Source: Takakia lepidozioides (Eukaryota > Streptophyta > Takakiopsida > Takakiales > Takakiaceae). Taken from it: a DNA stretch of 64,000 nucleotides. The notes beneath the pieces were generated by a model. It was not told the DNA's origin. It did not search any database and worked only from the letters and a program-made list of their open reading frames with translations. The stretch's first letter is position 1; every line of letters starts with the position of its first letter. The stretch is taken from assembly GCA_030704615.1 (NCBI GenBank), contig CM060731.1:37696001-37760000 (forward strand). The letters are read 5' to 3'. Of the stretch, positions 35,317 through 45,739 are shown one piece after another. A program made the translations under genes and the position numbers.

Positions 35317-36036
35317 TCATGTCCCATATCTTTCATATCTTTGATGAGGCAATAACCAAAACTCTCTTCTATAGTATCTCTCGTATATGCTTGGATTTCT
35401 TTCAAGCTTTAATGCACCCTTGGCTATACTAGAAAACTCCGTTACCATATAACCATATGGCAAGCACGTCTGAAAGGCTGTTCTTGGTGTGAGTTTGATC
35501 CACGGGATATCCTTAGGAATCCAATTCTTTACCAGTTCAAGTTCTTCATGTATGTGAGTGTAAACATTCACTTTTCGTTCCTCCCAGCTTTCAAACTCCA
35601 CTCATTTTATGGATAACAATGCTATCACATAAACCAGTGTTGGTAACCAACTTGCTCTCCCTCTACATGCCACTCGATAAATCTTTATCACTTCTTTCTC
35701 CAGACCCCACTCTGGATCAGCATCATGCACTCTCTTAAGAATGTTTTCCTTGCAACCATCTGGCAATTCCAAGAACCTCTGAAAGAATTGTTTGGACACT
35801 CTTTCTTTCTTAGTTTCACAAGGAATTTGATTCACATCAAATTCCTTGATTCTCCATCCACCATGATCCCACCAGAGGCCTGTCACATCTGGTTGTTCTT
35901 GACTCAGTTCCCCAGTATGGTCGCCAAATGTCGAGCAGCTTTTACTCACCCATCCCTTCGCTATCTGAGGTGGGAACTCCAAGATAAAAGAGTTGGAAAT
36001 CTCTAAGCACTCAGCCCGCTCAGAACCATCAGTCAT
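35317..36036 (-). pseudogene. unidentified ORF with a single in-frame TGA
   Basis: A 240-codon frame from ATG at 36036 to 35317, interrupted only by one TGA at about 35602-35604 (SIK, stop, VEFESWEERK in the same frame). It is rich in charged and aromatic residues (WGLEKEVIKIYRVACRGRAS; YERYYRREFWLLPHQRYERY). I do not recognise a family. It may be an exon of a larger gene, since GCTGTAG precedes the ATG closely, or the relic of one. Confidence 0.4.
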
Positions 36037-36555
36037 GACCTACAGCTAGTGTATCATGGGGGTGCTTCCTATTTGTATTCCTTCTCGCATTCATGTTAGC
36101 AAGTTACCTTACTGTCTATAATTAAATATCAGATTGTTTCAGCAATCTACCAGGTTCCATCCACTCATCCATTCTTTCCACAGCTTCATTCAGGTCTCTC
36201 TACACAGTGTGAGTATGAAATGTGTATCAGATTAATATCTATCAAATATCAGGCCGTAGCCATGGTGTCTCTAATCTACTCTACAGTACATCTCTACAGC
36301 TTGCATGAATCAAGCATCAACAAATCGTCTCTCCTCCTTCACCGTGCTCTCCATCCTTGCGCTCAAGTTCGAGCTCCCTTCCCCCGATGACCAAGTCGTG
36401 ATCCAAGAAGTGTCCTCCTCCCTGTTACTACTCTGCCTATTCTACCTACAAGCTGTTCTAACCGCCTAACTAACTAACTATCATTCAAGACAGACTGCAC
36501 GTTCCCTCTCCAGATGTCGTTCCCACACAATCGTTCCCTGCCAATAAACCGTTCC
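36037..36555. other. intergenic, nothing recognised
   Basis: No coding content or repeats recognised. Confidence 0.35.
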
Positions 36556-36559
36556 CTAT

Positions 36560-36830
36560 GAATGCTGTGACGGGCTATGCCAAACTGTGTCATGCTGTGA
36601 TTGGCTGTGTCGGACTATGTCGGGCTGTGACTGGCTGTGTGAAGCCGTGTCGGACTGTGACTGTGTTGGCTGTGATTGGCTGTGTGAGGCTGTGTCTGGC
36701 TGTGATTGACTGTGTGAGGATGTGTCGGGCTGTAATAGGCTGTGTTAATTATGTAAGGCTGTGACAAATTGTGTCAAGCTGTGTCTAACTGTGTAAGGCT
36801 GTGATTGACTGTGTAAGCCTGTCTACCACC
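36560..36830. repeat. GGCTGTG minisatellite
   Basis: About 25 imperfect copies of a 9-11 bp unit around GGCTGTGTC or GGCTGTGATT. Some frames stay open through it, which is a property of the repeat and not a gene. Confidence 0.8.
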
Positions 36831-37056
36831 CCTAAGGCCTGTGTCTGTCATCCCTAAGGCCTCGGTTGGTCTAAGTCTATCATCCGTAAGTCTGCGCAAA
36901 ATTAAGGGTACCCCACAGAACCCGTTAAACTGTCTAAGTCCTAGACAGCCCTCTAACATGGCCATACACATTTGGTTTTCTGACAAGTGCTTCATGATCT
37001 GCTGGTACCACCGGTGTAGTCTATGACTGCATCTGTATTTCAAGATGTAAATCATG

Positions 37057-37717
37057 CTACAATGGTCTATCAGGGATACCACGGTATCCCTTCAACTTAT
37101 TGGCATTGACTCTACCAAACATCTCTTTGTTAATGGTTTGTAACATAGCTGTGTTATTATCATACATCTTCTGTATGACATAAGGTCTTTTCGATGGTGA
37201 TTTAAGCTTAGAAGCTTTAATCTTTCCTTTCTTCTGCAACCATAGTACCAAATCACCTGTCTTAAGAGTCTTCAATTTACCTTCATCAAACTGATCCTTC
37301 CTCTTCATCTGAATTCTGGTCATATTATCTACTGCATCAGCACGTACTTCTTCCACATGATATAGTTCATGTTTCCTTACTTAAATTGAATCCTCCAATT
37401 CCATTCTCCTTCCCCATTCAGTTCTCATAGTAGGTAATAAGAACTCCACTGGAAGTAAAGCTTCCATGCCATAAACTAATTGGAATGGTGTATACTTGGT
37501 AGTGACCTTATATGAAGTCATATATGACCACAAAGCTGTCAACAAGTTTGTATCCCAATCTGTCATGTTCGCATTGACTATCTTAGCAAAGATAGTGCAT
37601 AGTATTTTGTTGGTGGCCTCTGCCTGCCCATTGCCCTGTGGGTAATAGGTTGTACTCTTCCGGTGCACAATCATGAACTCCTTAGTCAATAGTTCAATGG
37701 TCTCATTAATGAAATGA
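37057..37717 (-). mobile_element. Ty3/gypsy integrase, C-terminal half
   Basis: Minus strand: SHFINE, then TTYYPQGNGQAEATNKIL (the end of the DDE core), WSYMTSYKVTTKYTPFQLVY and YGMEALLPVEF; then the post-core region with KTGDLVLWLQKKGKIKASKL and GYRGI at 37065. This is the downstream half of the integrase whose core lies at 39342-39660, on the other side of an insertion. A stop at 37381 separates the core from the C-terminal domain. Confidence 0.85.
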
Positions 37718-37726
37718 CTTCCCTGG
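37718..37726. repeat. left target-site duplication CTTCCCTGG
   Basis: CTTCCCTGG at 37718-37726 and again at 39333-39341. Removing the insert and one copy rejoins the integrase frame (DQG to SHF). Confidence 0.8.
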
Positions 37727-39332
37727 GGGGGGGGGGGGGGTGCTAGTCCGTGAGCGGCTCACGTGAACGGAAAGATGCGTGAGCGGGAAAATGCCAATCC
37801 GTGAGCGGAAAGATACTCACGTAATAGGGTGTATGGGCCTACAATCGCGGATGAGGAAGCCCCAGGAGACCTATTTCCGCGGGAATGAGTGTACATATCA
37901 TGCGTACTTGGATGAAAGATGGATGAATAATTCATGAATGGTTGAATGCGAGATGGCTGATGGATAGACATATGCTTTGCAATGCATGAACAATGGATAA
38001 GTGGATGGTTAAAGACTGGATGTATTATCGAGGGTCATCGCTCAGGTGCTTCCCCGGAATGAGGATATAGTAGATGTTCCTGAACCATACATTCAGAAAA
38101 CACAGATGCAGCAGGTGCTTGTTAATTCCCATTAAACCCCCTTGTAATCAATGTCGCGTTGATGCAAGGTTGATCCCTGAACTTCCCAAAAGACTAGAAG
38201 ACACGAAACACTAAGCAAGACAAAGATTTATTTCCCGAAAGAGGCGATTGAAATCCATAGCATGATCAAGGTTGCATTAACGCAACCTTGATTGTGTCCC
38301 ATACAAAATGCAACATTTCTCAAATCAAGGTTGCGTCAACGCAACGTTGTTTTGCATCCTGCGACTTCATTTTTTATTTATTTATTTATTTATTTTTAGG
38401 AAAAATGATGCTTTCATTTCTCAAATCAACCTTGCGTCAATGCAAGGTTGATTTGCCCATACAAAATGCAAAAAACAGTGCAAAAAGGATGCTTTTATTT
38501 CTCAAATCAAGGTTGCGTCAACGCAAGGTTGATTTGCATCCTGCGACTTCAATTGTTTTTTTTGTTTTTTTTGTTTTTTTGGGAAAAAAGATGCTTTCAT
38601 TCCTCAAACCAACCTTGCGTCAACGCAAGGTTGATTTGCATCCCGCGTTGTTTGTTTGTTTTATTTTATTTTATTTTTATTTTTATTCAGAAAAAAAATG
38701 CTTTCATTTCTCAAATCAACCTTGCGTTGACGTAAGGTTGATTTACATGACCAAAAAATAAAACAAAAAAAACAACGCAAAAAAAAAAAATTCGCGGGAT
38801 GCAAATCAACCCTGCATTGACGCAACCTTGATTTGAGAAATAAAAGCATTTTTTTTCAAAATAATAAAATAAAATACCGTAATCATCCAGTTCCACTCGG
38901 AAATCAACCTCGCGTTGATACAAGGTTGATTTCAAGTCCTCGGAAATCAACCTCGTGTTGACACAAGGTTGATTTCAAGTTCTCCGAAATTAACCTCGTC
39001 ATCCATGCTTCATTCATCCATCTTTTGTCATCCTGCATTCATCCTACATTCATCCATTCCACATAGCCATTAATCCTTAAGAATTTCGCCACACATTTCT
39101 CTCAAATTGAACTCGACGTCTTAGGTCCCAGGCATCGTATGTTACCCTCCGTTCCACTCAACATTGCCCCCACGACAATAGGTCCTGCTTTTCCCACGGC
39201 TATAGGCTCCGCTTCCCTTATGTGCTCACACTTAAGAAATCTGCTTACGCTTAAGAGATCTGCTCACGCTTATCAAAATCTGCTCACGCTTAGTGCGCTA
39301 AGCGTGAGCGCGCTCACACGCTAGCTTCCCTC
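37727..39332. mobile_element. non-autonomous TIR transposon, 9-bp duplication (MULE-like)
   Basis: 1606 bp between perfect 9-bp duplications, inserted in a gypsy integrase. The ends are imperfect inverted repeats: left GCTAGTCCGTGAGCGGCTCA, right (complement) GCTAGCGTGTGAGCGCGCTC. Both ends also carry subterminal direct words: CCGTGAGCGG three times at the left (37746-37815) and CTGCTCACGCTTA-type words at the right (39228-39320). A 9-bp duplication and complex termini fit the Mutator-like group; a hAT element (8 bp) is the alternative. There is no transposase. Inside is an array of hairpins (38146-38979). Confidence 0.7.
38146..38979. repeat. array of about ten near-palindromic hairpins
   Basis: Near-palindromes of 28-36 bp at about 38146, 38264, 38321, 38422, 38503, 38605, 38712, 38802, 38900 and 38942, around the core AACCTTGCGTCAACGCAAGG or its arm-swapped form AAGGTTGCGT...ACGCAACC. 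Stems reach about 14 bp with a 2-base loop (CA or TG). Spacers of 45-75 bp are A- or T-rich, and most units also share GCTTTCATTTCTCAAATCAA. Frames through the array are artefacts. Confidence 0.85.
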
Positions 39333-39341
39333 CTTCCCTGG
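39333..39341. repeat. right target-site duplication CTTCCCTGG
   Basis: Second copy of the 9-bp duplication flanking the 37727-39332 insert. Confidence 0.8.
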
Positions 39342-39660
39342 TCACTGAAATATCAAAGGAGTGTACAGCCAAATCTTGTGAGAATGTTCTCATATAATAA
39401 CCTTGCTGTGGACTTAGCTGTGTTGTCCCTCAAAGCCTCAGCTTCCACCCATTTTGTGGTATAATCAGTGGCTGTGATTATATACTTGTTCTGTGTATTC
39501 TAGGTTGGTGGATTAATTGGTCCAACAAAGTCTAATCCCCATTTCTGGAATGGTTCAGTAGGCATCGTAGGATGCAAAGCCATCTTCCCAGATCTTTTGC
39601 AAAGGTCCTAGCCTCTGACACTCGTCATAACTCTTGCAATACTTGTGTACATCTCTAAAC
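39342..39660 (-). mobile_element. Ty3/gypsy integrase, zinc finger end and DDE core
   Basis: Minus strand: LFRDVHKYCKSYDECQRLGP (second half of the H2C2 zinc finger), then in shifted frame [32 protein letters not shown] and [12 protein letters not shown], the beginning of the catalytic core. It continues at 37717 after the TIR insertion. Several stops, dead. Its upstream end lies about 55 bp past the stop codon of the DMATS-type gene on the same strand. Confidence 0.85.
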
Positions 39661-39715
39661 AAAGTATACAGTTATTTCACATTGAGAGGAATTCATTAAT
39701 TGTAGCTTCTTGCAT

Positions 39716-41170
39716 CTACTTTCGCTCTGGTGCATACAGTTCAGGGCTAACATACACAGTCACCTCCCATCCATTGTTACGATATTGGCACCCAATGTGG
39801 GTGTGCATGCCAACTCGATCCTGCAGTGACCGATGAGCACAGAGTGATTGAACTGATCTTAAGTAACAATTTGCTTCCACTTCCATGTTTTTCGATTTCA
39901 GAAACCGAGTCACCTTGGTCACTATGTCCATATCACTTGCATAGTAGTGCTCCACTCGAAGATAGAATTTTGCTGTTGGCTCACTTGAGCTTGCTCTGAA
40001 GTCGTAGTAAACTAGAACATCATTTTCGCGTTTACGATCTGTGTTTGCATCAGTCGTGAATACTTTCCAGATTTCACGAGAGAATTTGTGATCAACGTCT
40101 TTGGAAATGGCACCGCCCAGTGTGAGATGTTGTACCAGCAGATCTTCGTGATCGATTGCAAAATGAGTGTAAACCTTCATCCTTGGCCCAACTGATGGGT
40201 CTTCACAATCAATTCCTATAAAACTGACCCTACGGCTGACATTTTCTGGCAGCACATTAAGGTATGTTGTCACCTTTCTCCATGGCAATTCCAATCCAAT
40301 GGCACGACATGCATTAGTTACCAGCTCCTGGCGGCCTACCCCATGGAGTATGCACTTTGCATCTATTCCTCTCATGTAGCACTTCAGCCTAGGTAACACA
40401 ACGTTGAAATCGAAAGCAAAGAAGAACTGCGACATCCTCGTTGCGTATCCAGGACCAACAATGAGAACAGAACGAAGACGCCAAAACCACTCCAATGACA
40501 CCCCTGGAATCACTTGCTCCATGAGCACTGCGAATTGAGTTGGGAAGGAAGATGTGATTTCGAAGTTGGACTTTGATGCAGCAATGGGAAACGGATCAAT
40601 AGTAAACCGCACAGTGGTCTGTGCAGCAGAGAGGTTTAGACTAAAACAAAGAGGTGACCAATCATTTGTTAAGGGGCACGGCCATTGAGCATTGCCAGTG
40701 GCGTCTGGCTGGGGTCCCAAAGCGATTGCAATATATTTGTCAAAGAAGTATGAGTACCTCTTCACATTCTCCTCAGAATATTGGGCTATCTCCAGGAGCT
40801 GCCGGAAATGATTGCCCGCAACGCCTCTCCAGTAATGTGCAGCTTCCGTGGAAGTTTGTGCCACCGGGTCGTACACGAGGTCTGAGAGTTCTGGGTTGCG
40901 GATCTTGGTGAGATTCATGTACACAGGGGCCTGAGCACTAAATCCCCACTCGTCAAACTCCCACCCTCCATCAGCAGAGAAGATCGGGCGGCTGTTGCCC
41001 AGATTACCTAGTGCCCCTAGCTTTCTGGTATCCTTAAGTGAACAGAGTCTCCAATGATTTGGCATCTTACTCTTGGTGCTTTGAGTATCCGGTAATTGAT
41101 AGCTCAAATCCCCCATATTGACAGTCTTGAATACCTCCTTTAGCCATGGCAGAGTTGATAATGACTCCAT
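39716..41170 (-). CDS. DMATS-family aromatic prenyltransferase (fungal type)
   Basis: Intact intronless 484-aa protein with the landmarks of the dimethylallyltryptophan synthase family, soluble ABBA-barrel enzymes that transfer a prenyl group from dimethylallyl diphosphate to aromatic rings, best known from ascomycetes. Seen: a WSPLCFSLNLSAAQTTVRFT block (171-190) matching the family's TPxExS...VRxxxEP strand with Arg188; LPRLKCYMRG (259-268) for the KxY diphosphate-binding strand (Lys263); DCEDPS...PRMKVYTHF (321-337) for RxKxY (Arg330, Lys332); TAKFYLRVEHYYASD (399-413) for KxYxPxRHYxxxD; and a terminal YVSPELYAPE. Usual family length is about 400-470 aa. The acidic residue that normally contacts the indole N-H in the first block is Cys175 here, so the acceptor may not be tryptophan. 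Membrane UbiA-type enzymes are the usual plant aromatic prenyltransferases, so transfer from a fungus is possible. Transposon relics adjoin its 3' side; upstream is anonymous DNA. Confidence 0.85.
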   Translation of the reverse strand: MESLSTLPWLKEVFKTVNMGDLSYQLPDTQSTKSKMPNHWRLCSLKDTRKLGALGNLGNSRPIFSADGGWEFDEWGFSAQAPVYMNLTKIRNPELSDLVYDPVAQTSTEAAHYWRGVAGNHFRQLLEIAQYSEENVKRYSYFFDKYIAIALGPQPDATGNAQWPCPLTNDWSPLCFSLNLSAAQTTVRFTIDPFPIAASKSNFEITSSFPTQFAVLMEQVIPGVSLEWFWRLRSVLIVGPGYATRMSQFFFAFDFNVVLPRLKCYMRGIDAKCILHGVGRQELVTNACRAIGLELPWRKVTTYLNVLPENVSRRVSFIGIDCEDPSVGPRMKVYTHFAIDHEDLLVQHLTLGGAISKDVDHKFSREIWKVFTTDANTDRKRENDVLVYYDFRASSSEPTAKFYLRVEHYYASDMDIVTKVTRFLKSKNMEVEANCYLRSVQSLCAHRSLQDRVGMHTHIGCQYRNNGWEVTVYVSPELYAPERK

Positions 41171-42720
41171 TTAATGCCAACCTGCATGTGGAGGTGAGTC
41201 AGAATAAGATAGAACTGCGGTTTCATATTTGTCAGAGAGCCATGGCCCTCCACATGAAAAAGATCGATGGACGTGATTCATGCAATATGAAGCTAGAAGA
41301 AATGTTACATATTTCGGCCACATTCTAGCTTATGTTGCCTAGGCCATAGTTTATCACAAGTCACAACATGATTTAGGCATCTGGAACCGTAAAGAGATAC
41401 ATCTATGCAACATCATCTATGCACTGGAACTAGAGTGCTACATTCCGATTGCAAGAACCCGGTCACAAACACTAGGAACACATTAGCCCTCAAAATCAGA
41501 TATAACAAAAAAATACACATGAAAAACTTACACTTGTCTTGGTCTTTGAAACAAAATCAACACTGCTCACATAAACTCTGTGGATCTCAAGCAGGTTGAT
41601 ATGAGCACCACAATAGAGTCAATAGATTGCTGAAAATGAGCACTCGTATGAAGGTGGAAACTTAAAATAGAAATCGTCGCTCTCAAAGATGCAGCTCGGA
41701 ATCACCTTAGTCACTCCTACAGTAACATGGTAAATGCAAGAAGTTTCAATACGTAGAATCATGTGAAACTTCAAAAGTTGGTGGACGGTGGACCGCCATT
41801 AGTGATGGTCACAAAGTCTTTTCTAATTAAGAGATAAATTGGGATCCGGTTTCGTTTTATTTTAATTTACAAAACTGACAAACGCCATGGCTGGCGGTCC
41901 CAATTACATTTCAATTTTCTTAAAAAAATCTGGACCGCCAAGGTTGGTGGTCCCAATTTTTAATCGGACTGTATTTGTTTGGAAGTATATGGATCTCCGA
42001 GATGTTCCCCCAAAGATTTGTCAATACCACATTGTCTTGGAGAACGGAGCACTCCTAGTACGACAATGTCAACATTGATTGAATCCGAAATATTCCTTGT
42101 TGGTAAATGAAGAACTTGATAAATTGTTTGCACCTGATTTTATTTATCAATATTCCCGTTTGTGACTGGGTTTCGACAATTGTTGTCGTTCCCAAGAAAT
42201 TGTCTAGGAAAGTGCGGATTTGCCTTAATGCCTATGAGAAGTTGCAGCCACGTCCAACGCAATGCCAAGTGGATTTTGGAAAAGATCTGTAGCAATATTG
42301 TATCACGAAATCACTGACGTCTTTCGGGAGATTCAAGAAATTGGGACGTTAGAAGGTGTACAGTAGCAGTACATGAATTCTTTCATCAAAATAGACTACA
42401 CAAAAAAGCAATTAACGCCTCACAGAAATATTAAAGGACAGACTCGCAAGCAGCCAATATTTACAATGTCACTGCCATAAGCATCAAGCAACACAGTAGA
42501 ATAATGTGACTTCCTACGTCGAGCAAGTGCATGCAGAACCCAAATGCACTATATCAGGCATCGAGTATCCATCAAAATCCATTGACATTCGCTCCCTTCC
42601 ATTTTGTTTTATCATGGAAATAGATGTGAGGAAATAATGAATGGACTAAGCACATCTTTCTTTTTTAGTCATCTTGACCAACTTCCTTGCATTGTAACAG
42701 TTCATTTTGCAAGATGGAGA
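41171..42720. other. upstream of the DMATS-type gene, nothing recognised
   Basis: Should contain its promoter. No second biosynthetic gene is seen here. Several GGACCGCCA/TGGCGGTCC words in both orientations occur around 41780-41960, too short to define an element. Confidence 0.35.
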
Positions 42721-42990
42721 GTCGGGGCTGCACACGTCACGTCACGCCACGTCAGGTTACGTCACACCTAACACAGATGTAACAGGGTAGAATCTAGAAG
42801 GTTCTAGATGGAGGAGGAAAGTTCCCTACAAGTTTCCAAAATAACTAGGAAAGTTCATAGAAAGTTTGACTTAAGGAAGTTTGACTTGAGGCTCTCAAGT
42901 CAAACCTATAAGATATTTATATTATGGAGAGTAGGTCAAATGTTTGATAAAGTCATATTGTGGAGAATATGTCAAACCTAATAAGGTTGA
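42720..42990. promoter_or_regulatory. cluster of ACGTCA and TTGAC motifs with a hairpin
   Basis: Around 42735-42770 the core CGTCA/CACGTCA occurs about five times in 35 bp (bZIP/TGA-type sites). From 42868 to 42990 there are about six TTGAC/GTCAA cores (W-box type), two of them in a perfect inverted repeat GTTTGACTTGAG-gct-CTCAAGTCAAAC (42879-42905). It may be a promoter or the regulatory part of an LTR; no adjoining gene is evident. Confidence 0.35.
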
Positions 42991-43533
42991 CTTTAAGAAA
43001 TTTTAAAATAATATATAAAACACTATTTTAACTAATTCTGGACTTTTGTTTGGTCTAGAAATAATATGAGAAATATGAATAAATAAAATTTATTATTGAA
43101 ATAAAGCGATATATATGATTATTTTGGTTATTTTATGCACAATATAACCATGAACAATAATCCTCCAAACATTTTTTGGAGACAATATAAGTATGTATTG
43201 TGGTTTTAGAAGAACATCCACTGCCAAGTTGACGTTCACGAAAAAAAATGGGAGAATGCAATAAATTACACCGTGATGTGAGGTCAGATATGTAAAATTT
43301 TTTGCACAAAATGGTTGCCATATCAGATGACATACAAAACCAAACATAGAACAATCGTGGCATGCGATGAAGAGGATGACATGAAAGAATGTGTCCACAT
43401 ACATTGATGATAAACATTCATATTTTATTAGAGATAGCAACTTTGACGTTGCAGTCAGACATAATGTAACGTCAACTGTACATCCGTTGGACTTAATGTT
43501 ATACAGCGGCTTCAAGCCATACAACGGCTTACA
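42991..43533. other. intergenic, nothing recognised
   Basis: AT-rich; probable 3' UTR of the interrupted gene ending at 43534. Overlapping frames are not supported. Confidence 0.35.
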
Positions 43534-43678
43534 CTAACCCATTAATATTACAGAGCCTCCTCCCAAACGGCTCGCAGTCAAGGCATGTGTTCGAAGACGC
43601 CTCCGGTTACCACAACCACTTGCAACGGTCTCTACACCAGAGGAAACGGAAATACTTTCGGAGAAATCGAACCTTGTA

Positions 43679-44342
43679 TGTCGCGCACCTCACTTCGGTA
43701 AGCTGGCTGCTCATCGGGACATAACGGTCTCCATTTGCTCCTCCAAAAGACCCTCCACCAATTTGGGCCTAGTGGAAATTCCCTTTGGTAGATGGCAGTC
43801 CGGAATAGCTCCCCACTCCTTGGTCGCTTTCCGGCTCGTTCGTTTTCTCACTCACTCACTAGTTTTTGGTCACCAACGGGCTTGCACCGTTCTCGGGGTT
43901 ACTACTCCCTATATATACTTCTGTGACTGTCCGTGGGGGTTTCACAAACAACACCATCCTTTTATGGCGAACCACCACGAAGACCCTCGACTCCCGGTGA
44001 TGAGTCGCGGTGAGTCTTGGCCCACCCACCACGGCCCCATTGGACCGTGATGAGTCCCAAGACTCCCTACGACTCCCACCACAAGGTCTCCGCCCCATGG
44101 TGAGTCTTATGCCACCCCCACTAAGACCCACCAAGCTACCACCACCCCTCGTGGAACCACCCCCACCGCAACCCGTTGTGTGGGGCTCCACCTAGTGAGC
44201 ACCTCCGCCTCCGCCTCCTTGAGTGCCTTGGGCACTCAAGGGTGTTTCAGCCCCCGTACCTATTGTTGCCACTGCCCCCACCACAGGGGCAGCCCCTCTT
44301 GTGCCTCGACCCCCCGCCCTCAAGACAAATGGCCGCGACACA
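43679..44342 (-). repeat. gypsy 3' LTR
   Basis: 664 bp, TGTGTCGCGGCC at 44342 to GCGCGACA at 43679 (minus sense). It matches the 5' LTR closely but lacks about 60 bp present at 48780-48845 there. The adjacent inner sequence AGTAGGGGTG is the likely polypurine tract. Confidence 0.85.
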
Positions 44343-44747
44343 CACCCCTACTAACAGGGAGTCGATGTCCTCATCGACTTGTCCATTTTGTAGAAACGAA
44401 CATCCAAGTTGTGGCGTCCCACATCAAGGAGTTTGTTCCCGTACCATGGCGTCCCATGGCAAAGAACCAAAGCCCCACTTGACTCTATTCTCCACTAGCT
44501 AGTTCGGCCGACTTCCTCCAAGTCCCGGCCAAGGGTGGAGCCTCTCAAGCTCCTCCCAGTGCACTCTTCTTGGCCCACTTCAAGGCCAAGGAACGATCCT
44601 CCCCGAGGATCGAATCGCCTTACTACAAGTAGCTTACTACAAGGCAACCCCCTCAGTAGCGCAGTTATAGTACGCGCACGCGCCAGGTGCGCACTAGCAC
44701 GTGAACTCCCAAAAAAGGCGCAAGTTTCCTTGCCCCTTGGATGGGAG

Positions 44748-45663
44748 TCACCCGATCGGCACCAGAGGTGCTTTTCCATAGACCAATACGAAAAGGAAAA
44801 CTCCCGTTGCGGAGTATTTTGTGTTATTATAACAGAACTCTACTGCATCCAAGTGCTCCACCCAGTCCGATTGGTCTGCCGACACGTAATTCCACAAGAT
44901 CTGCTTCACCACGGAATTCACCCTTTCCATTTGGCCGTCCGTCGTAGGTCGGAAGGCGGTGCTCATCTTGAGCCTCGTCCCCATGTTCTTCCAAAGTGTC
45001 CTCTAAAATTTACTTGTAAACTTTGGATCGCGGTCCGAGACAATATCCTTCGGGAGTCCATGATGCTTGAAGATGTGGCGAAGTAAAGTCGCCCCGTCTC
45101 CTGCGCCGTTGCGGTTTCTTTGGTGGGGATGAAATGGCCCATTTTACTGAACCTATCCACCACCACCATGATTGCATCGAATCCTTTCCACAGCGGCATA
45201 GCAGTCATGAAATCCATTGAGACACTTTCCCAAGACCCCTCTGGAATCGGCAGGGGTTGTACCAGCCCCGCTTGCTTTTTGTACTCGCTCCGGTTTTGTT
45301 GGCATGTGGTGCATGTCTTGACATACTCCTCGGCCTCCTCCCTCAGTTTGGGCTAGAAGTACTCTTTCTTCAAGAGTGCCACGGTGCGCTTGGCTCCGCC
45401 GTGGCCCGCAAGCGGGCCATTGTGACATTCCCTCAGGAGACTATCTCTGATCCCTCCTTTCGGCACGTAGATACGCTTTTGCTTGTACCGAAGCAGTCCA
45501 TTTGCAAGTGGAACTGCGATTTAACCCCCATCCTCAAGTCCCGCATCACGGACTTCGCCATCTCATCCTTCCGGTAAGCCTTCCGGATCTTGCTTTGGAG
45601 CGCCGTCTCGCCCCTGTACACCAACATGAGCTGCTGCTTTCTACTTAAAGCATCGGCCACCAC
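44748..45663 (-). pseudogene. gypsy integrase
   Basis: Minus strand, in several frames. H2C2 zinc finger (CHNGPLAGHGGAKRT near 45430-45390, then CTTCQQNR), core start MDFMTAMPLWKGFDAIMVVV and DRFSKMGHFIPT (45217 onward), and TDGQMERVNSVVKQILWNYV, EHLDAVEFCYNNT and LVYGKAPLVP (44984-44748). The frame breaks between the core pieces. Confidence 0.85.
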
Positions 45664-45739
45664 ATTGTCTCGTCCCGGTTTATACTAGATATCTACGTCG
45701 AACACTGCCAAAGTGTCTTGTCATCTAAGTTATTTTGGG

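Noticed and set aside
36558-36764. 68-codon frame VTGYAKLCHAVIGCVGLCRA
   Set aside because: It is a translation of the GGCTGTG minisatellite.
38288-38849. Open frames rich in FISQINLALT- and NQPCVNARLI-like repeats
   Set aside because: They are translations of the palindromic hairpin array in several frames on both strands; no codon constraint is visible.
38146-38979. Regularly spaced palindromes resembling a CRISPR array
   Set aside because: Spacers are A/T-rich and partly shared between units, the repeats vary, the genome is a plant, and the array lies within a TIR transposon.
44180-45086. Plus-strand frames of 67-183 codons inside the gypsy element
   Set aside because: They are antisense shadows of the LTR and integrase.
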